From Paralithodes platypus (taxonomy: Eukaryota > Arthropoda > Malacostraca > Decapoda > Lithodidae): a stretch of DNA of 64,000 nucleotides. The position numbers and the translations under genes are program-made. The DNA is taken from the NCBI GenBank assembly GCA_032716605.1, contig CM064480.1, positions 46,493,372-46,557,371 of the forward strand, given 5' to 3'. Shown piece by piece: positions 10,299 to 22,800 of this stretch (the first letter of the stretch is position 1; the number at the start of each line of letters is the position of its first letter). The notes beneath the pieces were generated by a model. That model was not told the DNA's origin. It was given only the letters and a program-made list of their open reading frames with translations, and did no database searches.

Positions 10299-11655
10299 AA
10301 GTAGGCGTGCCGTTTTGCCCAAAATCAAAATGGCATACCCAACTCTGCGATGGGTTACCATCATCACTACTAATACCATCATCAATCACAATCGTCACTA
10401 CTACTGCCATCATCACTACAACTGCCACAATCATCACGACTACTGTCATCATCACCATTACTATGATCATCATCACTACTACAATTACAATTATCACTAC
10501 TACTCTAACCATCATCACTACTATTGTCACCATTGTCACTACCGGTACCATCTTAATCACTACCATCATCATTGATACTACAACTATCAACCATCATTAC
10601 TACTATCATCACCACCATCTTACAATCATCATTACTACTGTTAACATCATCACTACTACTATAACCATCATCATTACTACTGTCACATGTATTACCATCA
10701 TGTATCCTACTGTCACCATCATCACTACTACTGCCATCATCACCATTACTATGATCTTCATCATCACAACTATTGTCATCATTACAACTTTCACCATCAC
10801 TACTACTCACTATCATCACTAGTACTCAGTAGTAGTATTACTCACACCATCGTCACTACTGTCATTATTATCACTACAATTATCATCATTACTTGTCACA
10901 GTAGACGTGCCGTTTTGCCCAAAATCAAAACGGCATACCCAACTCTGCGATGGGTTACCATCATCACTACTAATACCATCATCAATCACAATCACCATCA
11001 TCACTACATTTGCCACAATTATCACAACTAGTCATCACCATCACTATGATCATCATCACTACTACAATTACAATCATCACTACTACTCTCACCAACATCA
11101 CTACTACTGTCACCATTGTCACTGCCATCTTAATCACTACTATCATCATTGATACTACACCTATTAACCATCATCACCACCATCTTACAATCACCATTAC
11201 TACAGTTAACATCATCACTACTACTATAACCATCATCATTACTACTGTCACAAGTATTACCATCATGTATCCTACTATCACCATCATCACTACTACTGCC
11301 ATCATCACCATTACTATGATCTTCATCATCACAACTATTATCATCACTACAACTTTCACCATCCTCACTACTACTCACCATCATCACTAATACTCACACC
11401 ATCGTCACTACCATCATCACTAATGTCATCATTATCACTACAACTATCATCATTACTTGTCACCATCATCACTACTGTTATGACCATCATCACTACTACT
11501 AGTACGGTCACCATCATATCTACTACTGTCACCATCATATCTACTACTGTCATCATCATTAATACAACTACAACCATCATCACTACTATTATCACCATCA
11601 TCACTACTATCACCATCAATCCCACTATAACTACCATCACTTCTAATGCCACCTA
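10299..11655. repeat. ATC/ACT-type trinucleotide satellite with ~600-bp higher-order unit
   Basis: Almost entirely CAT/CAC/TAC-type triplets. A unique 60-70-bp marker (containing gtgccgttttgcccaaaatc) occurs at about 10303 and again at about 10904. The triplet pattern following it is shared between the two copies, so the array is a duplicated ~600-bp block plus a trailing part. Long stop-free frames on both strands are a by-product of the triplet repeat. Confidence 0.9.
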
Positions 11656-11933
11656 AACTAACTTAACCTAGCAAATGCGTAGCGAGATGTTTTCGCCCCC
11701 AGAACGCCATCATTGCTGGGGGGGGGAAACCATATTTTGGACCTAAAATCTATTGCAAAAATTCAAAAAATATTTTATGACTGACGTTCACATTCACGCA
11801 ACAAATGTTTGTGTGAAATTTGGTGAAAATCCGTCCAACGGTCTAGGAGGAGTTTTAGGACAGACGGACGACAACAACGACGACAGACATTTTTTCCGGT
11901 GGTACCCACTATACAGGGGGGGGGGTCGATAAC
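11656..11933. other. Unassigned; possible decayed retroelement 3' end
   Basis: A stretch with 'gtgaaatttggtgaaaatcc' followed by gacggacgacaacaacgacg-like sequence resembles the 3' ends of RTE-like elements I have seen in invertebrates. There is no coding sequence to confirm it. Confidence 0.3.
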
Positions 11934-11955
11934 AAACTCTGCTTATGCAGAGTTT
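11934..11955. repeat. Perfect 9-bp hairpin
   Basis: AAACTCTGC - TTAT - GCAGAGTTT, immediately after a G-run. It may be the terminus of a small element; function unknown. Confidence 0.6.
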
Positions 11956-12050
11956 ATTAAAGACGCCCTATTACAGCTAACTTTATAGGATATTTTCAGG
12001 GCATTTCCCATCCATCCTTACATTTCTTTACCTGCCAAGCAAAGTTATTA

Positions 12051-12422
12051 TTAAGGGGGGATGGTTCACTTTTTTGTCGATTTTGTCATGTATTTATCAT
12101 TCTTCTAGTTTCCTCCCTAGACCTCCATCAAACTTAAAACAAACAACCCCTAGACCCCCTTTCAAAATAAATTTGTTAATTTTTCGGTAGAAAAATGTCC
12201 CGATCGAAGGCCGGTTTCTCCTAAAAGTACAGGCTCGCTAACGCTTGCCAGGAAAAAATAGACACCTAAATGGCACGAAAGGTCTCAACATTGACAAAGA
12301 AATAGGGTGAAAGGTGTTAACATCTCCAAACTAATGGAACAAACGTCTTAAAATCTCAAAACTAGTGGGGCTTAACACGAGGGAGAAAGGGGACAAGAAA
12401 AAACGACCTATCTCCCCCTTTA
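12051..12422 (-). mobile_element. TTAA-flanked MITE, family A copy 2
   Basis: Reverse orientation relative to copy 1: TTAA-GGGGGGATGG at the left, ctatctccccc-TTAA at the right, with the family core degraded to ggctcgctaacgcttgccag near 12232. About 372 bp, no ORF. Confidence 0.75.
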
Positions 12423-12990
12423 AGAGAGGAACCCAGGCGAGACGGGAAGCTAAGCCCAGTCCATTTCTCAGAACTTTGTCTGTCGGTGAAGTTCTTAAGT
12501 CTCGCCGGATCTCAAGGCCGCCGGAGAGATTTAAGGTTTAGAGGTTTGTTTTGTCATTATTATTATTAAATTTTTAGATTGCTTGTTTGTTTGCTTTTGT
12601 AATTTGTTTGCAGTGTATTTTTAGTTTGCTCTCTAGACCCCTTTCACGCTATAAAGTACCACCCTAGAACTCTCCTTCAAGCTCCCGACCCTTCAAGATA
12701 TGTTTTGTATTTACTTCGTTAGAGAAATATCCTGGCCGAAGGCCAATTTTTCCTAAATTGAATGGTCACTATCATTCGCCAGGAAAACATCGAAACATGA
12801 ATATGGCGAAGCATGTTATATTCGCCAAACTAATGGAGCCAACCATCTTAAAACCGTCAAGCTAATGAGGCGAAACAGGTGTGTTTGGGAATAGGATACT
12901 CTTGAGTTACATACCTTTAAGTCTTGCCAAAGCTCAAGGCGGCCAAGTGATTTACGGTGTCGAATTTTAGTTAACTTTATTCTGGATATC
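12423..12990 (-). repeat. Diverged duplication containing a decayed family A element
   Basis: A degenerate family A copy lies at about 12620-12885 (tggccgaaggccaa, cattcgccaggaaaac). Flanking blocks 12492-12540 (cttaagtctcgcc...ctcaaggccgcc) and 12920-12965 (tttaagtcttgcc...ctcaaggcggcc) are diverged copies of each other, so the region appears to be an old segmental duplication of 12.1-12.55 kb. Confidence 0.5.
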
Positions 12991-13261
12991 GATAGACGAT
13001 TGCTTGTATTTTAGAGAGAACCTGCGAAAGTTAGAGGATTATTAGACATAAGGATAACTTTTTCTTTTCCCAGAGGTTCTTCCCAAGGTGAGAATAATGT
13101 TCATGTGTTTGCCAAAGTTAAAAAAAAAAAAAAAATGCCCTCCATATAATTATACAGTTGCCCACATTAATTTGTAAACACTCCATGATTCTGTGTAGGG
13201 AAGGAAACTTATTATGACTTGCATGTAGGAGTAATTTCCTATACAACCGGTAATTGATCCA
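12991..13261. other. Unassigned spacer
   Basis: An A-run at about 13119-13135; otherwise nothing recognised. Confidence 0.4.
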
Positions 13262-13357
13262 TATATTATTATTTTTTTATTTTTTATTTTTATTTTTTTA
13301 AAGAGACAATGAACGGAGGAAGGAAAAACACAGATAAAACCAAAAAGGTCCATGTGC

Positions 13358-16161
13358 CTAAAGGCATCCTCCATTCATAAAATATTTGTAACAACTGGAT
13401 TTAAACTGTTGTAGATTGTAAGTTTGTGGAAAGCAACTCGAGGGAAGTGAATTCCAAAGAGTAGTAGTTCTGGGGATAAATGAATTTTGATAAGCAGAAG
13501 TTCTGCATTGTGGAGGAGAAAATGTAAATTCATGGGCGCTTCCAGCTGCCCTAGTTCTACGGGAAAAGATGTGGAGAGGCGGCACGAAGCAAGTTCCTCG
13601 GAACAATTGCTGTGAAAATATCTGTAGAATAATGCAAAGGATGCAACGTTTCTTCGTATGGATAATGTTGGAAGGTCCTGTGTGATTGCAGGGTTATTGA
13701 TTAATCTAATAGCTTTATTTTGAATTTTGTCAACTGCCTCAATGCAACCACTCCACATAGGTGAACAGTAATCCATCTGAGAATGCACATGACTTTTATA
13801 TATTACGGCCAACTGCTCGTCAGTGAAGAATTCTCGAACTCTGTACCAGTCCCAGCTTTTTAGAGGCATTCTTAGCAATGCTTCTAACATAATGTGTCCA
13901 GCTCAGGTTAGTAGATAATGTTACACCGAGAATGTCAATACTAGGGAAAGTGGGAATAATTACATAATTAAAAAATATATGGGAGTCAGTGAGATTCTGT
14001 CGGTTAGAAAATTGAATGTACTTGGTTTTCTGTGCATTAAAGGAAACTAGATTCTTTTGTCCCCATTCATTAATTCTAGAAAGGTCCTGGTTCAGAGAAA
14101 TTGCAGTGTTTATTTTTGAATTAATAAGATCGGGTTGGGTGAAAGAATTGGTAAATGTGAAGGAACTATGGAGTGTTGAGTCATCTGCGTAGGAATGTAT
14201 TGGATTATGAGTGGTAGATATGAGATCATTGATATGAAGGAGGAACAGAGTTGGGGCCAAAACTGATCCCTGGGGAACACCAGCATTTATTGAGTGAAAT
14301 TGAGAATAAAGGCCATCCACCACTACCAATATTTTTCTGTTATGAAGATAAGAAGAAATTAGTGGAACTAATGATGCAAGGCCGTAGTGTGACATCTTCA
14401 ACAATAAGAATTGATGCCAGACTCTATCAAATACCTTTGATATATCCAGTGCTATTGTATGTGTTTCACCATGTTGGTCTGTAGCTTGGTTGATTTGATG
14501 CGTAAGAAGGAAAAAATGTCTGCAGTTGATCGACATCGTCTAAAACCATATTGCCTATCACTGATTAATTTATTATTCTCAAGATGCTTAATTATGTGAT
14601 TATTTAATATAATTTCAAAGACTACCAAGAGTGGAAGTTATAGCTATTGGTCTGTAGTTTGATGGATCTGAAGAGGCACCTTTTTTAGGAACTGGTTGGA
14701 TGTTTGCTTCTTTCCAGGATACTGGGAAGCATGAGGTACGAGTACACAGACGAAACATTTTGCCAATACAGGAGCGAGCACCAAGGAGCAATTCTTAAGT
14801 ACTATTGGAGGAATTTCATCTGGACCAGGAGCTTTATCTACTGAGAGATTCTGCAAAATAGTTTTGACATGTCTGGTGTGGATCTTAAGTGAGGGAATTT
14901 CAGGCGAATTAAAATTAAGTACAGGGGCATCTTGATTTATTTCATCTAAGGTTGAGTTGGTGGAGAAAATATCCGCAAGACGGTTAGCTTTACCTCGTGG
15001 GTCACTTACAAGATTGTCAGTCGGAGATTTTAATGGTGGAATGGATGAAACAGTAGTGAAGTTGGATTTAAATGAGTTAAGAGTAGACCAAAATATTTTG
15101 TTATCATTTGGATTATTTAGAAGTTTATTTGCCTGCTTGTGGAGAAAGTTTGATTTAGTTAGATTTAATACAATTTTGGCATGATTGCTGATGCTTCTAA
15201 AGCAATTAAATGCTTCATGTGTTTTTGATCTTGTGCATGCTATTGCTTTTTTTTCAGTTACTCTAGCACAATTATGGTCAAACCATTTAGGTGAATTAGA
15301 TCTTTTACTGTACTTTTGATGAGGAATAACAGTTTCCATTCCAATTTTTATAAAATCTTGCATGTGGCTCAAGGTGGAGTGTGCATCATTAGACAAAAAA
15401 AAGAGGTCCAGGGAATATCAATAAAGAAATCTTGAAGACTCTCCCAGTCTGCCCTATCGTAATGCCATTTAGTCACCAAAACAGGTTCAGAGTGGGAAGG
15501 TGTGGTAGGTGATAGACAGGTGGCCTGTATCAGACAGTGATCAGAAGATCCAAGCGGGGACCTAACTGTAACATCATAATATTCTGAATTGGTTGTTAAA
15601 AATAAGTCCAGTAGGTGGGAATTATGATCAGGATTATCTGGTACACGGGTGGGTGGGTTGACTAGTTGAGTGAGATTAAATGAGTGTGCAAATAGCTCAC
15701 ATTCAAGACCAGCATCATCAGTCCTGGCTGAATGAGTGAGCCATTCAACACTATGGACATTAAAATCACCCAACACAGTGATTTCAGAAGAAGCATTTAG
15801 GTTGAGGACACTGAGTTGTGAGGACAGAGAATCAAAAGACTTTGCTCTAGAGGAGTATTTGGGAAACGGTAGATGCAACATATGTATTTATATTTACCAG
15901 CAGAAATTAATTTGTATACAGAATAATCAAAATAGGGACAATTGAAACTAGTAACCTCCTCCAGGGCAATTTCAGATTTTGCGAAGCAACATACACCTCC
16001 TTTAGGTCTGAAATTTTGGAGCAGTTGATAACCTGGAAAATTAAATCTAGATGTGTCGGATGTGGATGTTACTTGAGTCTGTCAAAAAAAGGAGAGTAGG
16101 GGATTCTGCTTGAAGAAATTGGTGTACAGAATTGATGTTAAAGTGAAGTCCCCTTATATTG
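13358..16161 (-). pseudogene. Endonuclease / reverse transcriptase of non-LTR element 3, several frameshifts
   Basis: Read on the minus strand. Near the LTR junction it has 'NIRGLHFNINSVHQFL' and 'LLFLTD' (endonuclease start). At 15881-15369 it has 'TVLGDFNVHSVEW', 'PTRVPD' and '[11 protein letters not shown]'. At 15396-14644 it has the linker and 'DKAPGPDEIPPIVLKNC' (RT start), at 14536-13820 'ALDISKVFDRVWH', '[13 protein letters not shown]' and 'SYADDST' (YADD), and at 13890-13358 the C-terminal region with 'SIRRNVASFALFYRY'. The segments sit in different frames, so at least three frame changes exist and it cannot make an active enzyme. Order and motifs match the endonuclease-RT architecture of Jockey/CR1-type elements. 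Confidence 0.88.
16158..16161. repeat. Left target-site duplication (ATTG) of the LTR element
   Basis: ATTG precedes the TGTGAC start of the left LTR; the same four bases follow the right LTR at 25585-25588. A 4-bp duplication is usual for gypsy-type integrases. Confidence 0.85.
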
Positions 16162-18058
16162 TGTGACGCTTCTGCATAGTAGCCACATGCGGGCATGCGC
16201 GCGCGTCGGCTGCCCAGCCGTTTAGAAACCAGCTGGTGGCAGCCGGCCGGCCGGCTTTTCCTTAGTATATATCCTACAACGATGTAACTAATGTCTGGGA
16301 TATTCTTATGTTGTTTCACAGCTTGTAGCTGCCCTTATTCTTAACCAACGCATCTTAGTATATTTTATTCTCGATAGTTGATTGTTTCATTATAATATAT
16401 ATGATGTAAGTCTAGTGAGAGTGGGAGGAGACGAGCGGGAGAGAGACCGGCTGGGGGACGTTGCTTCGCGCGGAGAGTCTAGCTTGGGACGAGCCTGATG
16501 TTGCCACCTGCATTTGATTGCAACGTTAGGCTTAGTTTCGACTCACGCACGGGGTAGACGATTTTGACCCGGCAACTGTGTTGAGTGTTGCCAAGCATGG
16601 GATGTATTTTGCATGCCTAGGGTGGGGTCCAGACAGATTCAAGACTCAGAGCTCACCTCACTGTCGTACCCTTCGGACCCCCTTGATATCTATCCCTCTC
16701 AACCCCACTTAGAAACTTTCTCTCTTACTTTGTATACCTTCCTTCCACTACTTCACTAATCTATTTAATTATCCCATCCCCTTGATAGACCTTATATCTA
16801 TTATTGTATTAACGACGAGCTCTCAGATAACTAGATAGGATTTTGGGCTTTATGCGGAGATGTAATTGTTAATGAGACCTAGGAAGCTTTTTTGTTGTCT
16901 CATATTTGGTGGTTTCATGCTTGCTAGTGTGTTCTTGTGTCAGGTTAGCAGGGGCTAGACCGGAGGGGAGGCTTTTTGCGATCCTTTAAGTAAAGTCTGC
17001 TGGTGCGAGTCCTGTGGACCCGCACGACTTTACTAGGATACCCGTGGGAGTCTGGGGGCATTTTCTTGTCTGTGTCCCTGTGTGTCTAGTGTTGTGTTGT
17101 GTGAGGGCCCTTGCCTAGTCCACTCAGCACTGCGCTAGCACGTCTTGCTTTTGTTTTAGGGTCGCCAGGAGAGAGTCAGATACTTGCGATCTGAGTCTCT
17201 CAAGAGAGCACCCTTTCAATTAGAGTAATTTGGCGCACAGACCTGGGAACGTCCCTAGGCTAGAGCAGGTGGCTCAGCCCGGGTATCCGAAGCCTATATC
17301 CTTCCGGCTAGACCTCTGCCACCTGGCAGATTAACAGCTAGGGGTTTATGATCTCTGTATGCTTGTTATTGTGCCACAGTTTACCGTTTTTGTGAGCATT
17401 ATGAGTCAGGGTGTGGCTTAGAGACTCTGTCCGAGCAGGCTTGCCTGACTAAGAGTGAGAAGCACACCTGTATGTGGTTATGTTGCGAGTTGCTGCCTTT
17501 ATTTAATTATACCTATGCCATTATACACTGTATGGCCTATCACTAGTATTTATTCCTGCTTATGAGTTAAGAGTTCTCTAAATCCGTAACGTACTTTCTT
17601 TGCTAAGCATCAGATCCTACAGTAGCTGCATGCAGTTTAGAAACCCGCATCTTGTCTACCTGTACAATGTTTTGAGGACTGTTTGCTTTCACCTTCTTTC
17701 ACGCAGGGGTGATTAGTTGTATTAATTAACGTAACGTTAAATGTACTTTCTTCTAGTTTGTTATTAAATTGTTTCTGCAATTTAATTCCGTCATCTATCT
17801 TTTCCTTGAAGCTTTAAGTCAACTTAATTGTGTGATCTTTTATATAGCCTGCTTGACTATCAGCAGTCTATAGTGCGTGCACCCTGTAACCGAGTCATAG
17901 GATACCTCGTTGTCCAGGCAGGACTCTTGACGGTTTAGGGTGGTTTGTTGCCTGGGTTTATAGATAAGGGTTGGATCTAGCGTTTTCCGTTGTTGCTTGT
18001 TGCCGCATACCTAGTCCAATAGAAAGAGCCCAGTGTTTATATATCCCAGGACGTAACA
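16162..18058 (+). repeat. Left LTR
   Basis: Bounded by TG...CA and nearly identical to 23686-25584. A TATA-like stretch (ataatatatatga) lies near 16392-16404 and could be the promoter; this is not certain. A short inverted repeat ggccggccggc occurs near 16244. It is long for an LTR and contains no credible ORF. Confidence 0.92.
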
Positions 18059-18270
18059 AATGGCGACCTTGCATAGGATTTACTGAACAAAGGAATATAG
18101 TGGTCATTTGTTTTGAGATTCCTTATGATTAGAGGAATACAGTGGACATATTTTTTTTTTGGAGCAACCAATATAACACATTAAAGACTTTAAATAACAT
18201 TAGTATATACATACTTGCATAGGAGATAAGGCACATTCTATAACCGTGATAATTACTGCAGTACACAAAC
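18059..18270 (+). promoter_or_regulatory. Leader with candidate primer-binding site
   Basis: Two bases after the LTR the sequence tggcgaccttgcataggatt (18061-18080) is where a tRNA 3' end should pair; the opening TGG fits a CCA terminus. I cannot name the tRNA. The rest of the leader up to the gag ATG at 18271 shows no motif. Confidence 0.6.
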
Positions 18271-19789
18271 ATGTCTAATACATCAGAACACAGTGATGGG
18301 TCAGGTCACGATACGGGCTCGGAGGGAGAAAGACCTGTGGAGTGGCTAGTCGATAGCGAGGAGGGTGCTAGAAATTTTTTAGAGGTGCCCCTTACCGCTG
18401 CCAGGGTGTTGAAGCTGAATAAGTATGGCTTAAAGTGTGTGGCAGGTCTTCAGGGTCACCAGGGTTTAAGTGGCATGAGGAAAGATCAGCTGAGGACTTT
18501 GATATTGGGTTTAGAAGGGAGAGACCTGGGTGGAGAGGCGACTGGGGGCCCCGGTCCCCAGCCCCCCCTCCACTCTACCCCCATATCAAACGTCAGGGTG
18601 CCTGAATTTAGTACATACCCCCAAGTTGATGGTCAATGGCAGCGTGGAATTCAATCACAGGGACCCTCTCCATTGAATGCACCTTCCCCTCCTCAAGGGT
18701 TGACTCCAGATTTGTTGTTTCGGCTTGAGATGGCCACGGTTGAGGCCGCTAGAGCTCAGGTTGAGGCCGCCGAAAAACAGGTTAGTGTGCAGGCTGAGGT
18801 TGCTAGAGCTCAGGCTGAGGCTGCAGAGAGAACAGCTATACGAGAGGCTGAACTGCAGGCAGAGTCTACTAGGTATCGGGCTGACAGGGAGCTGGAGAGA
18901 TCTCGAGTGGAGGTAACAGGGCGAAATATTGGGGGAGGTAACAGACTTCGGGACCAATCATTGTCGCACCTGCTTAAACTAGTTCCTGTGTTCGATGAAT
19001 TAGGTGTGGCTGAGTTTTTTTATGCGATTTGAGAAGAAGTGTCAGGAACACCAGTGGCCTCAGGAAAAGTGGGCAGCATTAGTTTCATCAAGACTCCTAG
19101 GAAAGGGGCTAAAAGCGTATGATGCACTACCTTTAGAGTCCTGTGTAGTTTATGATGAGCTAAAGAAGGCTGTGCTACGGGCCTATGAGTTACAACCAGA
19201 AACTTACCGCTTGAAGTTTCGGGGTGTTACTAAGGGCAAGGATAGTACCTTCCTAGAACACGCCCGGGACTTGTCTGATGCAATACAATATTGGCTGCAT
19301 TCTGAGAGGGCAGCTACTTTTGAGGAGTTGAGTGAGCTGGTTCTCTTGGAGCAGTTCTTCAAGTGCACAGGCGGGGACTTAACATTAAATATAAAGGAAA
19401 AAAATCCTAGAACTCTCCAGGAGGCAGCAGAAATGGCTGACCGCCGACTGTCATTAATTCGAGGGTGCGAAGCAGCAGCTAGGAGTGAGTCGGGTGCAAA
19501 GGATCGTACCCCTCCCCCTCCCAAGAATTTTGATACACATAAATATACAAAACCATGTAGCACTGACAATAAAACTGAACATAAACCAAATACCGTCCCG
19601 TATAAGAAGTCTAATGGTACCTCCCACTCCCAATGGAAACCAAAGAGTAAAGAGTGCTTTGCATGTCACAAGGAGGGTCACTTTGCAAATGCTTGTCCGA
19701 ACAAGCCACCAAACAAGGTTGTGTCATTGGCCCGCAGCATAGGGGTGTCGCCTATATCTTCTGAGTTTGCCAAGGGTAGTTCGTCATAG
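18271..19789 (+). pseudogene. gag: Gag polyprotein of the LTR element, one frameshift
   Basis: Gag forms the particle and packages element RNA. The ATG at 18271 opens an acidic, low-complexity N-terminus followed by an alanine/glutamate-rich coiled-coil stretch ('EAARAQVEAAEKQ', about residues 155-215). The capsid region continues in a second frame (19004-19789) with 'MRFEKKCQEHQWP' and 'DALPLESCVVYDELKKAV'. The C-terminus has a CX2CX4HX4C zinc knuckle ('CFACHKEGHFANAC', about 19657-19698). The two frames meet at a run of seven T at 19015-19021; six T would keep one frame. The shift is +1, so this run is not a correctly phased -1 slippery site. Gag ends at an amber codon, 19787-19789. Confidence 0.9.
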
Positions 19790-19810
19790 GTTGGGACACA
19801 GCCTGTGTTC
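19787..19810 (+). promoter_or_regulatory. In-frame amber codon with adjacent hairpin at the gag-pol junction
   Basis: TAG at 19787-19789 ends gag and pol continues in exactly the same frame. Four bases later a hairpin can form: GGACACA (19794-19800), loop GCC, TGTGTTC (19804-19810), with one G-U pair. Stop-codon readthrough with a downstream RNA structure is the gag-pol strategy of gammaretroviruses. Here it is inferred. Confidence 0.5.
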
Positions 19811-22800
19811 AAGAGTCCGGAAGGCTCGAACCCTGTCCGCGACGTCTTTGGGGGTAATACAGGGCATGGTTTTGTGAGGTGGGCTGGCGAAAGGCGAGGA
19901 GTTAAGCTATTGCGTGATACGGGGGCTTCTCAGACCTTGTTAAAGAACTTTACTGGTAGGCTGATTAACGCTGCTCGGGTGGTGGTAGTTCAGGGGATCA
20001 ATGCTACGAAGTCCTACCCGCTGGTGCGGATGGAGCTGGAGGTGGGTGGTGTGGCGAAGGAGCTGGATGTGGGAATTGTAGAGAACTTGCCTGTTGGGGG
20101 CGTCGACCTCCTCCTCGGCAACGACTTTGCGGTGCCTGCTTCTAAGGTTTCACCCTTGGTCGTTGCCGAGAAGGCGGCCGACGTTAGTAGGGAGGAACAG
20201 GAGTGGGTTGAGAAGTGTAGCGTACAAACCATGGCGTGTGTTGTGACGTGTTCTCAGACATCCGGAGCCTTGCAGCCACCACCTCAGTCTATCAAACCGC
20301 GGAGGAAAGGTCACAAGAAAACGGGAAGTGTTGGTCAATTGGAGAGTTTTGAGCCGGCAGTGTTTCTTGGTGACTCATTATTGGCACCTATGTTAGAGTC
20401 TGGAGAGGCCCCGGGGCCTGTCACCGCTAGTGCAGGTGTAGGGCAGGAAGAGACTCTGCGACAGCATCGTTATGCGCAGCGTGTGGAAAGGATGGCTCAG
20501 CGGGACATTGGAGGTGGAAATAAATTATTTAAGATGAACTTGGATAATCTCGCACCTGCTGATATATGTTCCTTGCAGCTGGAAGATCCTGAAGTCAGGG
20601 CGTGTGGTAATGGTGCTATCGAACTGGAGAGCGATGGGGATGCGCAGCCTGGTGATTTTTTCTTGTCCGAGGGGATCTTGTATCGGAGACATCAGGATCC
20701 CAAGAAAAAGTGGGATGGCGGGTCAGGATTAGTGGACCAGTTAGTAGTACCGAGGGTGTGCCGTGAGAGCTTATTGAGATTAGCTCATGATGTGCCTTTG
20801 GCAGGGCACCTGGGGGCACGTAAGACGGAGGCAGCTCTGAGCAAGCTTTTCTGGTGGCCTGGGTTAAAGGCGAGTGTCGTGTCATGGGTGTCACAGTGTC
20901 ACACTTGTCAAGTTGTTGGGAAACCCAATCAGGTCATCCCGAGAGCCCCGTTACAACCCATCCCTGTCATTGGGCCGCCCTTCAGCAAAGTAGTTATCGA
21001 TATGGTTGGCCCATTGCCCCCCACTAGTGCCGGCAATAAATTTTTACTAACTGTAATGGATGTAGCAACACGGTATCCAGATGCTTACCCCATGCGCAAC
21101 GGGATGGCTAAGACTGTTGTCAAAAACCTACTTGTCTATTTCTCTCGTTATGGCTACCCTCAGGAGATCCAGTCTGATCAGGGATCCAATTTTACTTCTG
21201 CTCTGTTTAAGCAGACCATGCAGCAACTTGGGATAGTGTCTGTGGTGTCATCTGCCTACCATCCCGAGAGTCAGGGAGTTTTGGAAAGGTGGCCCTCGAC
21301 TCTCAAGAGTATGTTGCGGTGTTCTTGCATGGAAAATGGGAAGGACTGTGATCTAGGTCTCCCATACGTTTAATTTGCTGCGAGGGAAGTACCTGGGGAG
21401 AGCTTGGGATATAGCCTGAACGAGTTGGTTTTTGGACACAGGGTCAGGGGGCCCCTCCACATAGTCAAGGAGATCTGGGAGGGAGTCACAAAGCCATGCT
21501 CGCTTCTAAAGTATGTAGTTGAAAGCCGTGAGAGAATGCTAAAGAGCTTGGAGGTAGCAGGTCGGAACCTTAAGAGTTCACAAGCTCAGATGAAGGACAG
21601 ATACGACCAGAAGGTGAAGCTGAGGGAGTTTGAAGTAGATCAGGAGGTACTGATACTACTGCCTCTGGTGGGACACTCCTTGTCTGCCAAGTATTCTGGT
21701 CCGTATCGGGTTGTAAGGAAGGTTTCTGATCTCGACTATTTAGTAGCTACTCCTGATCGTAAGAAAAAGAACCAACTTTGCCATGTAAATCTGATGAAAG
21801 AGTATGTGAGGCGCCCCTCCGAGCCTCTCACTGTCCCGGTGTTGATCTGCAGCGATCGTGGTGGAGAAGGAGGAAGGGACAGTCAAGCTGCGGGGGAGGA
21901 TAATTGGGATTGTCATGTTTCCGCGGATCAGTGGGCGGGGAATTCTAGACAAGTGGCTCACGAGTTGATATTGCACCTGCCTGAGCAACAGCGTGTAGCT
22001 GTGCAGCACTTGTTTGATTCAAACCCAGCTGTTTTCGCGGAGCATCCTGGCCTCACTACTCAAGCGGTGCACGATGTCGATGTTGGGGACCACACGCCCT
22101 TTAAATCAGTGCCATACCGTGTTCCCCCTATTAAATTACCAGCACTTAGGGAAGAGCTGGATTATATGCTGAAACGTGGGCTGATTTCTGAGGGTGCAGT
22201 AAGGTGGACTTCCCCCGTCACACTGCAGCCCAAACCAGATGGCAAGGTGCGGTTTTGTATAAATTTCCGCAGGTTGAATGGTTTAACCCCCACAAATGCC
22301 TACCCTCTCCCTCGCGTGGACGACAGTGTGGATAAGATAGGAAAAGCCAAGTTCCTCACTAAGATAGACCTTGTTAAGGGTTATTGGCAAGTGCCCTTGT
22401 CTGAGCGAGCGCGAGAGGTGTGTGGGTTTGTGGTGGACGGTGCCACATATCGTTGCCATGTTATGCCATACGGGCTGAAAAATGCCCCTGCAACGTTTCA
22501 GAAATTAATGAACGACATTGTAGCCGACATTCCCAACTGTACGGTGTACCTAGATGATGTCATAATATACGACGATGATTTTAACAGTCACTGTGCTCAC
22601 ATCGGACAGCTTTTTAATAAACTGAATGAAGCAGGTTTGGTGGTAAACCTGGGTAAGTGCGATTTTGTCAAAGCCACAGTTTTGTACCTGGGGTTCGAGG
22701 TGGGGATGGGTCAGGTGTGCCCTCCACAGACAAAGATCAAAGCCATCGATCAGTTTCCCCAGCCTACGACTAAGAAACAAATCATGCGGTTTCTAGGTAT

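Larger units (their letters stand above)
13262..16161 (-). mobile_element. Non-LTR retrotransposon 3 (minus strand), interrupted by the LTR element
   Basis: 3' end at an A/T-rich tail near 13262-13310, 5' part reaching the LTR element at 16161. Motif style is like family 1 but clearly diverged. Its missing 5' end appears to continue at 25589, beyond the LTR element: removing that element and one ATTG joins the two flanks in a frame that continues the endonuclease N-terminus. Confidence 0.85.

Noticed and set aside
10297..11656. Several 60-170-codon frames on both strands rich in Thr/Ile/Val/Met or Asp/Ser
   Set aside because: They are translations of a triplet satellite; stop-free frames on several phases and both strands follow from the repeat.
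16047..16319. Minus-strand ORF spanning the LTR junction, with a similar one at 23544-23843
   Set aside because: Chance frames through LTR sequence; the first also joins a real endonuclease remnant to LTR sequence.
19015..19022. TTTTTTA as a programmed -1 frameshift site in gag
   Set aside because: The required shift is +1 and the heptamer is out of phase with the upstream codons; it also lies inside the capsid domain.
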